Positions 33,501-46,410 of a stretch of 64,000 nucleotides of DNA are shown in pieces (within the stretch, counting starts at the first letter, position 1; each line of letters opens with the position of its first letter). This DNA comes from Ustilaginoidea virens (Eukaryota > Ascomycota > Sordariomycetes > Hypocreales > Clavicipitaceae): contig NC_057321.1 in NCBI RefSeq assembly GCF_000687475.1, forward strand, positions 310,001 to 374,000. Direction: 5' to 3'. The position numbers were made by a program, and so were the translations under genes. The notes under the pieces are model-generated. The model was not told the origin of the DNA and did not search any database. It saw only the letters and a list, made by a program, of their open reading frames with translations.

Positions 33501-34441
33501 ACCTTTGCAAGCCTGTTAATAGAAGGGTGCCCGAATCGACGATATAACTAATAGATTTGCTGTGACGATAGGTAGAAGGCTGTAGTATCTATGGCATTGA
33601 GAGTCTACTATAGATATCCCTATTTCCTAATAATAGGGACCTTAATATCCCCTTAGATAAGCAGGTTTTCAATATTATCAAGCTTTACGCCTATCCTATC
33701 CATATCCATAATAGAATAAAGGAAGGGGGTGCCGCTATTAAAGACATGGAAGGGGATATTCCCAAATATTATGGGGACATTTAGTATGCCGGAAGATGTA
33801 GCAGAGCCTACGCCAAAATTCACTATGTGTTTTTTGTCAGTCGTCTCAATAGTTAGGGACTTCATTAATCGCATTAGGGCCTTTGCTTAACCTAGGCCTA
33901 CTGTTGATAGGCCAGAGGCGCCAGTATCCGGTAGGATTCTACAGAAGGTATAGTCACTATAGCATTCTTCTTCTAGAAAGGCAGAACTATAGTCTGGTAA
34001 GGGCATTCGGAAAGGGTCAATTTATAGGAAGGTATATCGGCATGATTCATCCTGCAGGGCTTGTAATATTTTAATAGATGAAGAAGGTGATGGTTCTATT
34101 TGTGTAGGGGCTAAGAAATACTGAGTGGCTGTAATTTGCGGTGCAATAGTATCTTCTGCATCCTATTGTGTAACGTTTGCCATCATGACTTCAACATCTT
34201 CAATGATATCATTAAAATCAGCGTTTTTAAGGCCTTAGTTGGCAGGCCCCTTATATTCCTATAGGAAAATATAGAACTTCTTGTTATTAGGGGCGGTATA
34301 GTTGGAACGGTTCTTCAGCCATTATGCCTTTGATTCTTGTTGCTCTTGGGCAGTATAGTTAGATGACTAATATCCTGATTTATTATAAATGAAGTATTAT
34401 TTCTAATAGGGTCTGGCTAGAAGGGCACGATTCTATTATTT
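30572..34441 (-). pseudogene. D1 pol: zinc knuckle, protease, integrase, RT, RNase H
   Basis: Read leftward. A degraded zinc-knuckle segment FIYNKSGY lies near 34395. The protease LPDTGASGLSTVGLGQ is near 33935-33890, with D-T-G intact. The integrase has RFGHPSINRLAKVL near 33540, CYQCQINAKAPSRF-like near 33440 and VERYHALLRRAYTIV near 33075, with the catalytic Glu kept. RT has VKPLYGIAEAGTHWW near 31760-31720, STYDPCLLIS near 31660-31630, and QTDDTLSL near 31545-31525 in place of YVDD. RNase H has TDSFSLYECLIKLGTTKEKR near 30830-30770 and ends at TGA (30572-30574). Several stops from RIP and small gaps; open stretches reach 113 codons. Confidence 0.85.
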
Positions 34442-34446
34442 AAAGC

Positions 34447-34701
34447 TGTCACGGACTCGGGCTATGCCCGTATCATGGATTGACTGAGGCTCGGGCTGCG
34501 CCCGTACCTAATCCGGAACGGATAATATAAGGTAGACGCGCAGGCCTATAAGGGCAACGTTAGGGCTCTAACCCGCGCTACACACGGATGTATATAGACT
34601 GCAGAAGGGACCCGATTCGGGCTCTTCTCCCTTCCTCCTTAGTTTTATTAATACATCCGATTAACGCCTATTCGTAATCGCCCTAAGGCTAGTCCGTCAC
34701 A
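34447..34701 (+). repeat. 5' LTR of chromovirus C2
   Basis: 255 bp, TGTCACGGAC...GTCCGTCACA. It contains AGTTTTATTAAT at 34641-34652, the likely transcript start used in self-priming. Confidence 0.92.
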
Positions 34702-34713
34702 ATTGATAAAACT
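34702..34713 (+). other. Self-complementary primer site of C2
   Basis: ATTGATAAAACT follows the LTR directly. Its reverse complement AGTTTTATCAAT matches the LTR at 34641-34652 in 11 of 12 bases; the one difference is C/T, as expected from RIP. Confidence 0.6.
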
Positions 34714-34734
34714 CTCTCAACCCTTATTGTTATA

Positions 34735-35990
34735 CTATATACAACCGCCGATAATAGATATAGGGCCCTTACAGAATACTACGGGCTCAGATGATGCCTA
34801 ATGCGCCTCCACTTATTAATAGGCCGCTCAATAGGAGTCAATTACTAATACTATAGAAGTCTTTAATATAAGGTTCTAAGAATAGCTATCCTAAAGCCAG
34901 GAGAGTAAGCGTCGGATGCGTGCTTAGGCCGAATAAACCGAGCATCGGATACTAGCCCTTATCGACTAGATGCAATAATAACTATCGCTAGCCCCCGTAA
35001 TAACCCCTAACCGGTCTTAGACTAACTCTATTTTAACTCTAGAGGAAACCCGACCTAGGCGTAAGCCGATACCAATCAGGGAACCCTTTAATAGTAAAAA
35101 GGCTATATTTACCGTATAGAAGACCTTTATAGAGCATAAATTAGAGATCGATTGGGATTTTATCGGTAATAATAAAACCTAATAGATATTTATCTACTAG
35201 AACCTCTCGGCTATAGTCTAATCTTAAGTCGCGGTATTCTTTAAGAATAGTATGGCCCTTTATTACTACCCTATAGCTTTCTTTAACTACCTATAGCGAC
35301 TCTTTAAAGACCTACATCGGGAGGAATATGCGATTAGCGAGCTTAAGCATACCCTCTATTAGGCGCTAAAAAAACCCTTTTCTACCTTCTTTATGCGTTT
35401 TAAAGAGAAATTAGTATTAATAGGGGGGCTTAGGTAGCCTAAGTCGGTTAAGCTAAAAATACTCCGATCTGCTTTTAACCCTTATATATCGGATAAGATT
35501 ATCGGCCTAGGGGTCTCCCATAAGGACTATAATGCGGCCGTTATACGGTACTATAAAATCGCCATCGACCTAGAGATAAGCCTTACTGCGAAATGCTATA
35601 TAGACCCTTACCGGAATTATAATAATAACGCCCGGGATCTGCAGGCAACCGCTCGGGATAAAGATAGTAATACGCCTATAATAGGCATTAATAAGCTAAA
35701 TTCGAAGGGCAAAGAGAAGTTATCTACTAAAAGGGTAGTATAGGTTTTAAAAGAGGCCCTTAAGGAGCGCTACTAGAAATTACTTTATACCTAATGTAGA
35801 GATACTGGCTATAAAATGCCGGAATGCAAGCTGAGGCTGGCCCGGCCTTTACTAGAGATAATTATAGCTTCTATAGACCTAAAGGCTATAGAAGCCTTAC
35901 GAATCGCTAAGCTTAGAGATAGTAACGATAGCGATCCTTAAAGAAAAGATTAGCCTTTAAGCTAAATCTCGCGAGAAGGCTTAAAAAACG
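34735..35990 (+). pseudogene. RIP-degraded gag of C2
   Basis: No intact start is visible; the position equivalent to the B-family ATG reads ATA near 34738. Homology to the B gag is seen in a FNSKKAIFTV segment near 35090-35110, a TFFMRFKEKL segment near 35385 and a degenerate zinc knuckle CRDTGYKMPEC near 35805-35835. Frames are broken every 10-20 codons by TAG/TAA. Confidence 0.65.
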
Positions 35991-38900
35991 CACCTAACCC
36001 CCGGCCAGGTTATAACAGGAATACTATATAAAGGAGACTAATAATATTAAGGACCGTATAGATAGACACCCCTTTTTAGTCCTAATATTATATAATAATT
36101 CTACCTTTATCGATACCCTAATTAATTCTAGTTGTAACTGCTATAGTGCGATAAGCGAAAGAATTATCTAAAGGTTAGGACTCTAGCCTATCTACCTGCC
36201 GTCTTATAGGAAACTCGGAACTATAGTAGATATAAAGAGTCGATTAGGGGAGTAGTAGACTACCCCTTTAATTACTTATACCGTCCGTATCGATATCGAT
36301 ATTAATAGATAGCCGTTAGCTGTAATACTATATATCGTCCTAGGCCTTACCTGCGATATTATCTTAGGGTTGCTTTAGATAGAGCACCGCAATATCGAAC
36401 TTTAGGTAAAGCAGCACTAACTAAGAATTAGAGCTATTAGCGGCCTCCTCGTAAGGGAATTAACTACTCGATCTTCTAGGCCTGCTATAATTAATATTCT
36501 TGGATCGGTCTTTTATAGTATATTATAATACGCGGTACGTACCTAAGATAACTCGACCTCTTTTTTCTTTACGAGCCTATAAAAGCTTATATGCATCCTC
36601 TATATTACGCTCTTACTATATTAGAATTCAGCTTCCCCTCCGGCCTAGCTATAGACCCTACTACTAGAGCTCTAGGACTTCGCCGACCTCTTCGATAAGG
36701 TAAAAGCCTTTAGCCTCCTACTACATTAGGGCACGCTTAATTACTATATTAAGCTTAAACCGACCCTAAATAGGGGGCCACCCGACCTCCTATAGGGACT
36801 ACTATATAATATGCCGCGGGACTAGCTACTTAAGGTTTAGAGATAGGTAATAGACCTTATAGATAAAGGATAGATCTATACGAGCTCCTTATTGGTAGCG
36901 GTATTAGTCCTACTCGCGAAAAAGGCGAATAGCAGATAGCGTTTTTATATAGATTACCGGGCCCTAAATAAGGTTATAGTATAGGACTGGTATCCCTTTC
37001 CCTTAATTAAGGAGACGCTATATTCCCTATCTTAAGCAAAGTGGTTTATAAAGGTAGATATCTGCGCTATATTCTATAAGATCCGTATCGCTAAGGGCGA
37101 TAAATACCTGATTATATTCTAGACCTGCTTTAGCCTTTTTAAGTAGTTAGTAACCCCTTTTAGCCTGACCAGGGCCCCCGCGATATTCTAGCGTTATATT
37201 AATAGGGCCTTAGGGGACTTATTAGGGGATTTCGCTACTGCCTACCTAGATAACGTTTTAGTTTATACTGGCGGCTTATAGAAGGAATATATAGACCGCA
37301 TTAGGGTTATCTTTAGACGCCTATAAGATGCTGGTCTAAATCTAGATCTAGATAAATATGATTTTGCAGTAAAGGAGGTATACTACCTCGGCTATATTAT
37401 AACGGTAGGGAAGGAGATCCGCCTAAACCCTGAGAAGATTAAAGCGATCTAGGAGTAGGAAGCCCCTATAAAATTATAGGGCATCTAAAGCTTCTTAGGT
37501 TTTGCAAACTTTTACTATAATTTTATTTTAGATTTCTCTTACTTAGCCGAGCCTTTGGTTCGATTAATATAGAAGGGTATTCCCTTTTAATAGCTCGAAG
37601 AAGAGGAAAAGGCTTTCTAAGCGCTTAAGTAATACTTTATTTTATATTTAATCCTCGCCTAATAAGACCCTAAAAGGGAAATAATCCTTAAGGCAGATAG
37701 CTTTAGTATAGCTTTTAGTGGCTGCCTCTTTTAGATCGAGGAGGATAAAGTACTCTACCCAATTGTATACTACTTAATATAGCTTATAAAGGCTAAATAG
37801 AACTATACTATCTATAATAAGGAGCTATTTACCGTTATTATATGCCTTAAGGTATAGTCGGCTAAGCTTTATTCTATTGCCGCCCTATTTATAATCCTTA
37901 TAGACTATAAGAACCTTAAGTACTTCGCCTAACTAAAGGAGATATTAGAATGCTAGGCGCAATAGGCTAAGATGTTAGCCCTTTTTAACTTCTACCTTTA
38001 GTACTAGCCCGGCTTATAGGCCTAATGCCCTAATACCCTCTCACAATAGAAGCAAGAGGCAGATAGTGCGGCACTAAGGTTTAGCTAAGTCCTTTAACCA
38101 CTATCTATTTCCACTATAGAGGCAGACCCGATAAAGGTTTAGCTAGACCTAATAGGAGATCGGCCGACTATAGCCCTAGGTATAATAAAGGATAGGCCGA
38201 TAGTAGCTTTATCGACTAGAGTCTCCCTACCTAGCGGCTCTTAGGTCTTTACCGATATATACCTATAGGCGCTTTAGGATTAGGCTATAGCCGAGGATGA
38301 ATTATATTAGGCCTAGTGGAAGGCTATAGCGAATAGAGAATAACGATTCCCTATAGAGGTAAAGACTAGAGAGTAGATTGTAAATTATACCCTAAATGCC
38401 TATAGAGCGCTATTCTACTAGGGCTAGGTTTAGCTCCCTTCATTCAAGCCGCTAATAACTATAGTAATCTAACGATGTTATAACTCCCCTACTATAAGGC
38501 ACCTAAGGAAGAATATAACCTTCCAACTCTTATAATAGGATTACTACTTCGATAGCATATCGTCTAAAGTAGCTCGGTTTATTCGGAATTACTAATACTA
38601 TAGGGCGTATAAAAGCCGCTAGTTACGATAGGGCCTACTCTAGCCCTTATCGATCCTAGATCGTTTTTAGTCTTAAATCTCTATTAACTTTATAACTGAC
38701 CTCTTAGCCTAAGATGCCTCCGACCCGTATTACCTAATAGTTATTATCGACCGCCTATCTAAGTATATCTAGCTTAAAGCGATATACTTAATGCGAGCGG
38801 AGGATTATACGGAATAGTTTCTCGACTGCTAGTAGCGGCACTATGGATTTCCCGTCTAGATTATTAGCAATAGAGGCTCGGACTAAATAGGCTAATTCTA

Positions 38901-39775
38901 GACCACGATATATAAGGCTATTAGGACCGAATAACTCCTCTCGACCGTATACTACCTATAGACTAACGGTAGTATAGAGCGTATAAACTAGGAGGTCTAG
39001 GCTATCTTACGCATTAAGGTAGCATTCGACTAATACAACTAGCCTTAATATCTCGCGATTTATTAATATGCTCTAAATAACCGCACTTCCTTAGTTACTA
39101 GATATAGTCCTAACTGTCTCCTAAATAGCTTCGACTCTCCTATCGTAATACCTCCCCCCGATATTATGCTAAATTTAACGACCCCTAAAGGGCGAGCGGC
39201 GCGCTTCCTAGCTATAATATGGGAGGGGGGCGAACTCGCTTAGGCCGCTATCGCCTTTGCCTAATAGCGGCAGTAAGATGTGATAAACCGCTCCCGATGC
39301 CTAGCAGAATACTACTAAATCGGGGACTAAGTCTGGCTAAGCCTATAGAATATTAAAACTAACCGGCCTTATAAAAAGCTCAACTAGGTATCTATTAAGT
39401 ATACTATTGTGGCCGTCTTATCCCCGCTTAATATCCGACTTAATATTCCTAACGGTATTTATTTGGTTTTTTATATTAATCTTATAGAATATACCGCTTC
39501 CGACCCACTACCGAGCTAAATACTTACAGATACTAAGCCTAGTCCCCTACTAATCCTACTAGAGGACTTTAATACCCTGTATAAGGAATTCGAGGTTAAA
39601 GAGATATTAGCTGCTAAAAACGCTTAGGGTCGTAGCGGTAAACGTAATATACTGGTAAAATAGAAGGGGTACGACTTGCTAACTTAGGAACCGCTAGAGA
39701 ACTTTAAGGATACCGCGGTATAGGCGGCATTTAAGGTTAAATAGGGGGATATTCGGATATATAATGGACCCGGTC
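35991..39775 (+). pseudogene. RIP-degraded pol of C2: protease, RT, RNase H, integrase, chromodomain
   Basis: The protease region FIDTLINSSCNCYSA is near 36108-36150, with the catalytic Asp-Ser-Gly changed to Asn-Ser-Ser. RT has RFYIDYRALNKV near 36930-36975 and an active site AYLDNVLVY near 37239-37265, one Asp lost. RNase H is near 37680-37930 (DYKNLKYFA at about 37902). Integrase includes VYYLQTNGSIERIN near 38948. The chromodomain is near 39580-39740 with ILVK-stop-KGY where Trp is expected. Its 3' portion is what remains in C1. Confidence 0.8.
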
Positions 39776-39833
39776 GAACCCTATAGTAACCCTAATATAG
39801 AATAGGTAAAATTTTTCCCGGCGAAGGGGGGTA

Positions 39834-40088
39834 TGTTACGGACTTAGGCTATGCCTGTATTATGGATTGATTGAGGCTTAGGCTGCGCCTATACCTAATC
39901 CGGAACGGATGATATAAGGTAGACGCGCGGGCCTATAAGGGCAACGTTAGGGCTCTAACCCGCGCTATATACGGATGTATATAGACTGCGGAAGGGACCC
40001 GATTTAGGCTCTTCTCCCTTCCTCCTTAGTTTTATTAATACATCCGATTAACGCCTATTCGCAGTCGCCCTAGGGCCAGTCCGTCATA
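39834..40088 (+). repeat. 3' LTR of chromovirus C2
   Basis: 255 bp, TGTTACGG...CCGTCATA, directly after the purine tract GCGAAGGGGGG and TA (39821-39833). It is followed by the target duplication AAAGC. Confidence 0.92.
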
Positions 40089-40093
40089 AAAGC

Positions 40094-42235
40094 GGCGTTA
40101 AGGGGGTCTGTATTACTAGGGGTATTAATACTGGTTGTGGGATTGACTATATCTATAGTCTATAAATAATGCCATATTATCATTAATATCTTTAATATCC
40201 TATTATTGTTGATATTGCTGTTGTTAAAGGAATTGATGCTGTTAAGTTATATGGGTAGTCTCGTAGATAGAAAGGGATCGCCATAGGTTAGCAGTAAGGC
40301 TTTTGAATGTAGAGGCATAACGATATATAGCCTGGCTACACTTAGGGGTATCCCTTATAGCGTTGAGCACTTGCCAATAAAGCTTTATATTAGCTATAAA
40401 GGGGGGAAAAAGACTACGATATAGGCGCTAAAGTTCCTCTAGTAGGATGTTAAGGCATTCTAGCTTTGACTTATTAGGATGTTTCGCGATAGTTAATTAG
40501 AGCATTATTCTATTCCAATGGTGCAAATAGAATTGCTTTGTGCTCTCATTTTCGAAATGGCTCTTGACTTTGCAGACTATATTATTAAAAGTGAGGGTAT
40601 TGCAGATGCGTTCGATATTGTTAAAATAATACATCTTAGTATTGCTGATTAGTATAATTTGAAAAGCTTTGGTGAGTGTATAATCAGGCAATCCTAGAAG
40701 GCAGCACTTGCTCTTAAAGGATACTACCTTTAGTATAAGGAAATCATCCATTTTACTGCTATATCTATTCTCTATGTGATAGCTGCGCAGCAGATTAAAT
40801 ATCTTCTTTGAAATATTATTAAATCCGGCCTCTATATAGGCTCTTTGGGTATGATCTTCTTAGTGGTGTTCCGGAGGGTATTCCAGAACGGCTTGTCGGT
40901 TGTTGCTTTGCGGTAGAAAGTTTGCTGGGGCTTTGTTTCTTCCCCTGTTGGCTAGGGCTTTGTTTCCTCCTGTTAAAACTGTCTGTTTATCGGCCTAAGT
41001 AGGCCGATGGTACCAAGAGGGGTCTAGTACTATGCCTATCCTTAGTATTATCGGGTGAGGCATTTAAGCCGGTGGTTGAGGCATTTGTGCCTATAGGTTG
41101 TGGCTGCAATACTATGATTTGTGATATCTAGTATTAGGGGCAGCTATTTTATCAATATTAGGGGCTTGCCTTATGCCGCTAGTAATGGCATGTCGGGGAA
41201 TATTGATATTAGTGACTTCAAGCGTATTACCGTCGGGACCCTCTATTAAGGAAAGCGCATTATTGGGGCCTATAACCTGACCTCTGGCCCTTATGGGTAT
41301 ACTATAATCCTAAGGGGCATTGGGATAGCCGCCTCGGCTAGCCTAGCTAGGGGTATAACCCCTAGGGTGAAGTATCTAGTCGGTCGGGCTATAGTTATCG
41401 TCTGTTGTGTGCTATTGTTGTTGTTGGGAGCTTTCCCTTGTCTTAAATAGCGGCCTATAAAGAGGCGCTTTCCTTTTCTGTTGTAGCGGCCAGCCCCTTT
41501 CTTCTTCGGTAGGAATAGGGGCCTTTTTTGATATAGATAGAGGGATAAGGGGTTATTATGCCGTTAGTATTGTAAAGTCCCTGGGGGTCAAAGGGGCTTA
41601 TAAAGGTCTTCGCGAGGGTAATCGCAAGGGTGTTCATAAGGGTAATTGCGAGGGGATTCGTAAGGGTATCTGTAACGGTATCCGTGATGGTATCCAAATA
41701 ATTGTAGTAGGAAGTGAATTTCTTGAGCTTATAATGGAGGGGGCATTCTAGTTCATCTGCATCTCCCGTTTGGTGTAGGCAGTAGGGACTGATTGTTCCC
41801 TATCTAGGTTTAACTGGGATATAAAGGTCTTGCGTGCAAGTTAGAGGTCTATTTCTTCTTAAGGCCATTTATGCATATATTCTTATTGTATGCAGTAGAG
41901 AAGGGTCCTAATTGTTGATGATCCTATGCTTCTAATATACACCCTACGTTCCTATAGGGTTGTTTGGAATTCCCGTAGGAGCCGTTTGTTGATACGGCTG
42001 AATAGTTCCTCAGTCTACTCATTATAATCCTCACAGAATTGTTCCCATAGATTATTATCCTTCTTATCGCCTATTATGTAACTATTGATGAGGTAGGCGA
42101 TACGATTGTGTAACTATTCGTCCGTAGCATTTGTAGGGTTAACTTGGTCTATCGAATCGATCCAGTCTTTTGTGATAATCTTAGCGAAAGGGTTGAGCTT
42201 TTCCAGTAGTAGTGCCTCTATTGTAATATTGATAG
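40094..42235 (-). pseudogene. D1 gag
   Basis: The minus-strand frame starts around 42235 (no certain start codon). It gives a Gag-like N-terminus including LNPFAKIITKDWIDSIDQV (about 42205-42150), NRIAYLINSYIIGDKKDN (about 42110-42060) and SRINKRLLREFQT (about 42000-41965). A repeat-rich basic and proline stretch follows (about 41700-41580). The C-terminal half is open for 84 codons at 40751-40497 (MDDFLI...NRIML), a segment shared with D2 at 53532-53296. It continues across C2 to the zinc-knuckle segment at about 34395. Confidence 0.6.
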
Positions 42236-42781
42236 AGGTAAGGATGAGGTGGAAAAGGCAGAGAGATAGGGAGTATTTGGCGTAGGTATTAAAAGGAAGT
42301 AATTGAAAAAGAAGTAATTAATAAAGGAAGGTAGTAAATTAATAAAGGAAGGAAGGAAGAAGGAAGTAATTATCAGGTAGAATATTGTAGGCGTTTCGAT
42401 TGCTTGTTTGACTAACAGTAAATAGGTTCTTTACCGTTGTAAGGCTCTAAGTCGCTTGCGTAAGAACCTGCGTTTGTATGCCTGCTAATGGTATTACAAT
42501 AGATTTGGCGTTCTGTAGTTCCCATCACAACCAAAGATATCGTAATATTTAGCGATCGTTACTAACTGATACAATCAATTAGTGTGATATTTGGCGATTG
42601 TTCCTTGTAATAGACGAGTAGGGAAGGTTAGACACAATCAATTTATCCCTTGGTCTGTAATATATAAGCCGTTTCGACTGAATTAGGCTAAATCACGTTC
42701 CTTATTAGCACGATCTTTTTAAATCGCCTCTTCTTGTTGTCCTAGCTAATCTATGAAGTGAACTTTAACTTCACTGATCAG
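42236..42781 (-). other. 5' leader of D1
   Basis: Between the 5' LTR and the start of gag homology there is no clear frame. It holds an AAGGAAG-rich purine microsatellite (about 42295-42375) and a short palindrome CACTGATCAGTG at the LTR border (42772-42783). I could not recognise a tRNA primer site. Confidence 0.5.
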
Positions 42782-43112
42782 TGTTGGTTTCACCAAGGGG
42801 TACCCAGTTATACGTAGGGTTGCGCGTGTGGTATTGTGTACCGTGAGGTTACTGGTTAAAGGTATGATTACTTCTTTGATTATGACTGACTAACTAAGAG
42901 GAAAGAAAGGAAGCAAAAGAGTAATTACACGATGTGGCCTTTTTGTGCGTGTGCCGTTGTTACGTGCATCGGCGCAGTCGGGCCGGGCTGCCCGCGTGCC
43001 CTACCGGGCTCAGGGGTAAAGGGGCAAAAGTGGCCACATCGTGCGCAGCAGTGTGCGCGGCACATCCGTCGCAATGTGCCCAATTGGGCACCTTGCGACA
43101 GCGATTCCGACA
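42782..43112 (-). repeat. 5' LTR of D1
   Basis: 331 bp, same ends as 29930-30260, followed by the target duplication GAGGG (43113-43117). Confidence 0.9.
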
Positions 43113-43119
43113 GAGGGGG

Positions 43120-43835
43120 TGTTGAAATTAGCGCCTTTTTAGCTATATTTTAGTACTAGTCTCGCCACTATACGACGTCTCTACGTTGAGATATCGCGGT
43201 GGCTATACCAGGCGCTATGGTGGGGCACAGCGCCCCACAACGCCGATTACAGTGGGCTACAGCGCCGGTCACGGCACCGGCACAGCGCCTCACAGCCGGC
43301 CACAGCGGCCGGTCACAGCGGGCCACAGGGCCCACAACAGGCGGCGCATTTCTACGGGATTACCAAATGGGCAAACCTTGCTAATACCAGCACTTTCGGC
43401 CTTCTACATACAGTCACCCGCTACACCGCGCCTTTACGGCACACCGGTATAGGGCTTCCGGCCCGTACGGCAGGCTGTTATAGGGCATCCGGCACACCGC
43501 TATAAGCCACTGGGCTTGGTTGGGTAGGCATTGGGTAGGATGTTGGGCACGGTTGGGCAGGACGACTTTTCGTCGGGTTTTTCGCTATCTTTACGGTTTT
43601 TTATTATTTTTAACCGCTCTTTCAAAATGGTAGAAATATATCCAAAATTCCCTCTTTCTAGCTAGAATAGTTACCAACAATTAGAATCAGATTTCCCTGA
43701 CATCTTTGCTCTGGTCAACCTTTCGTGCACTTTAAATCTTTAACCAGCTCTTTGTTTTATTCTGCAACGCCTTGTACGCTACTGTCGGTACTTAGTATAC
43801 TTTCCAACAGTGTTCTGAGTCACCATTTTGCAACA
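43120..43835 (+). repeat. 3' LTR of copia A
   Basis: 716 bp, TGTTGAAATT...TTTGCAACA, followed by GAAAG. It is about 53 bp shorter than the 5' LTR, explained by loss of one ~31-bp unit and of short repeats in the GGGTAGGCA/GGGCACGG stretch. Confidence 0.9.
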
Positions 43836-44053
43836 GAAAGGAAGCAAAAGAGTAATTACACGATGTGGCCTTTTTATGCGTGCCGTAGTCATATGCATCG
43901 GCGCGGTCGGGCCGGACTGCCTGCGTGCCCTACCGGGCTTAAGGGCATAGGGGCAAAAGTGGCCATATCGTGCGTAACGGGTGTGCGTGGCATATCCGTC
44001 GCAATGTGCCTAATTGGTGCCTAATTGGGCACCTTGCGATAGCGATTCCGATA
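43836..44053 (-). repeat. D2 left (3') LTR, second segment
   Basis: Continues the D LTR interrupted at 15760, starting with the duplicated GAAAG and ending at CCGATA (CCGACA before RIP). Confidence 0.9.
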
Positions 44054-44330
44054 TTGGTAGCTTCTTTTTTTATAGAAGCAAATATTGGAATTGCTAGGAT
44101 GTAAGGCGTATATATAGAAAGGAAAGTGCGGCGTGGTCTCGGCAGGTTGTGCCGCCGATAATGCTGTTGCGCCGCGCGGCCTTATACCGTACAGCCAGTA
44201 TATTGAATATCGTAGCCAAAATAAAGGGGCAATAGTAAACGCAGTAAAAGCAGCAAATGCACACAACCTTGAATATAGGAAAATCCACACACTTGCTACC
44301 TATGATATCACTAATTATACCTAAATGCAG

Positions 44331-45786
44331 TTAGATATTGACCGGTCTTTTTACCTACCCTTCCATACGTATAATAGCCCTATTTTGGTCGATGAAGGTC
44401 TTAAGGGCTTTATTGGGCGTTCCTTTGGTTATTGCATCGGCGGGGTTATTATTCCTATTGATCTAGCGAATCTTATAGATTTCCTGGCGCTCGTATGACT
44501 GTTATAAGGCTATGATATCTATTATAAGCCTCTTCTCTTTTGTGGTGCCTAGCTTGATAAGGCATTCGTATAACGAAAAAGAATCTGTGCATACTACTGT
44601 AGGAATCTTTGGTAGTCCTAACCTGCTGGTAATTATGTTGAGGGTTGTGCCTATCGCGTATGCAATATCGACCCCTTGTATTATACTATATAGCTCCGAA
44701 GCGAGTGCGCTGTGTGTTATATGCTTACTTTTTGTAGAGCTGTAAGTGATGATATTACCGGTTAGTAGGAAGGCGTTATCTGTGGGGTTATTCTCTTTAT
44801 TCCCTAGCATAATGATATAGCCAATCTGGGAGATTAAATCTTTGTTGTTGGCAAAGGATCCATTAATAAATATAAAGAGTTTGGCTGTAGTAAGGGCCAG
44901 ATTGATGTACTGTAAGCTACGACCCTGGTTATCGCGCTGCTATTGAAGGCGCTTGTTTAACCTCGCGATATCGTTAGGGTCAGGTTGCTAGTATTATGCT
45001 GCGATAGATAGGTTAAAAGACGCCTTAGGCTGGCAGACTATAGCCACGTAAGTACCGCGAGCGTGTTGCTCGATATAATTATGCTAGGCTGTGGGCGTAT
45101 TCTTGTCGATAGTTATGATCTTTTTGTTTTGACCTTTCTAGCATAATATTATTGTGCCGTTAGTATTATCAACTGTGAGGATATATCTGTTGAATATTAA
45201 GGGTATGGTTGGTGATAGCCTTATCTTGGGCTTGGTATTAAAGCCTGCTTTGGTGAGCTCTAATTCTTCCCATTGGAAGAAGGTATTATTACTTAGGCCG
45301 AGGGTATCGTTAGTCTGTATACCTACGATGCCAAAGTATATGGTATCGCTAGTATCATTAGATATTAACAAATAGGGGTTATAGGTTGAAGTTGTTATGC
45401 CCAACTTCTTATGATAGTGCCGGAAGTACGTTGCCCACTAGTAGGTGCCTGCCTTAGCTATTCCGTATAGTGGCTTTACTACTTCTATAATCGTATTATT
45501 GGGGTATTAATGCACTATCTACTTAGGTAGCTTGGCGATAATCGATCTATTGAGGGTGGTAGATGACTGTATATAAGCCTGTGTGATATTATGTATCCAG
45601 AGGAATAAGCTGTGAGAGTGTTATAGTGATGGGGCTAATGATATAAGTAACCGTTGATTAGCCTGTTGGATTATAGGGGACTGAGTCAATATTAATTGCT
45701 TTTCATCATTATTATGACCTTGTATTATAAGCCTAGACTTCTTATATAGGGTGTCTGTGCTTTTGCCTTTGATTTCTCGTACTATG
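44331..45786 (-). pseudogene. D2 RT C-terminal part and RNase H
   Basis: The frame ends near 44331. RNase H is open over 44810-44502 and includes TDSFSLYECLIKLGTTKEKR. RT is open over 45404-45138 with STYNPYLLIS, FGIVGIQTNDTLGL and KAGFNTKP. The expected QTDD is QTND, so a catalytic Asp is lost. The frame is cut by element E at 45786/50532 within the RT N-terminal part. Stops are fewer than in the chromoviruses. Confidence 0.8.
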
Positions 45787-46347
45787 TGTCAAATTGGTTT
45801 TCGCCTGCTAAGATAATGCAGTATGCGAAGGATAAAGGCAGTGGAATGGTAAAATCGCAGTAAGGTAAAAGTAACGGCACAGATAAGATACGAGACTAAG
45901 GCGTAGGGACAATCTGATGTGCATTAATTCTGCATACTTGCTTGCATGCATCCCTCCCTCCATTCCTTCCCACTATTTGGGTAGGAATATCTAGGGATTT
46001 AAATACATAATATTCCAACATAGAATATCCCTAGTGAAATCAATCTGACGTAAATATCCTGACCATACTGTGATATCATAGATATGTGGCGAAATGTGCA
46101 TTTGTAGTGCATCGAGATTTGCGACGATAAAGTAGTGTGATCAATTTGTGATGCATCATACATTTGCGCGTAAGGGAATGTGTGTAAGTATTAGGTACTC
46201 AACTTTGCTAGCAGCCGCCATATAAATATAAGTACTGAATACTTAATACCTTTTTCAATCTGATGATGCGGCGATGCGTAAGAATTGTCGGCGATTAATA
46301 TCCAAAAATAATAAAATAAAATAACAATAAATAATTTCATTCTGACA
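45787..46347 (-). repeat. 3' LTR of element E
   Basis: 561 bp, TGTCAAATTGG...TTCATTCTGACA on the plus strand; no differences found by eye from 49971-50531. Confidence 0.95.
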
Positions 46348-46358
46348 TACCCCCCTAG
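46348..46358 (-). other. Polypurine tract of element E
   Basis: Coding strand CTAGGGGGG followed by TA directly upstream of the 3' LTR, the plus-strand primer site. The same G-run plus TA layout precedes the 3' LTRs of families B, C and F. Confidence 0.75.
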
Positions 46359-46410
46359 ATAGGCTAGGATATAGCTCTATCTAGCTAGTCGGTATCACTG
46401 GTCGGTATAG

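Larger units (their letters stand above)
34447..40088 (+). mobile_element. Chromovirus C2 (Ty3/gypsy), complete length, dead
   Basis: LTRs at 34447-34701 and 39834-40088 (255 bp each) are flanked by AAAGC (34442-34446 and 40089-40093). The uninterrupted D sequence near 52875-52885 reads TTTAAAGCGGTG, confirming the target. Total 5642 bp, a compact gag-pol element with a chromodomain and no antisense gene. Confidence 0.93.
29930..43112 (-). mobile_element. Copia element D1 (minus strand), interrupted by chromovirus C2
   Basis: LTRs at 29930-30260 and 42782-43112 (331 bp each) are flanked by GAGGG. Excluding C2 it is about 7.5 kb. Coding runs leftward: gag (42235-40094), then protease, integrase, RT and RNase H (34441-30572). 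It is the most complete of the three D copies. Confidence 0.9.
15761..43835 (+). mobile_element. Copia element A (plus strand), interrupted by B2 and D1
   Basis: The 5' LTR is 15761-16529 and the 3' LTR 43120-43835. A perfect 5-bp duplication GAAAG (15756-15760 and 43836-43840) proves they belong to one insertion. Without the nested elements it is about 7.5 kb. Internal order is primer site, gag, protease, integrase, RT, RNase H, purine tract, as in Ty1/copia. RIP damage is clearly lighter than in the B and C chromoviruses. Confidence 0.9.
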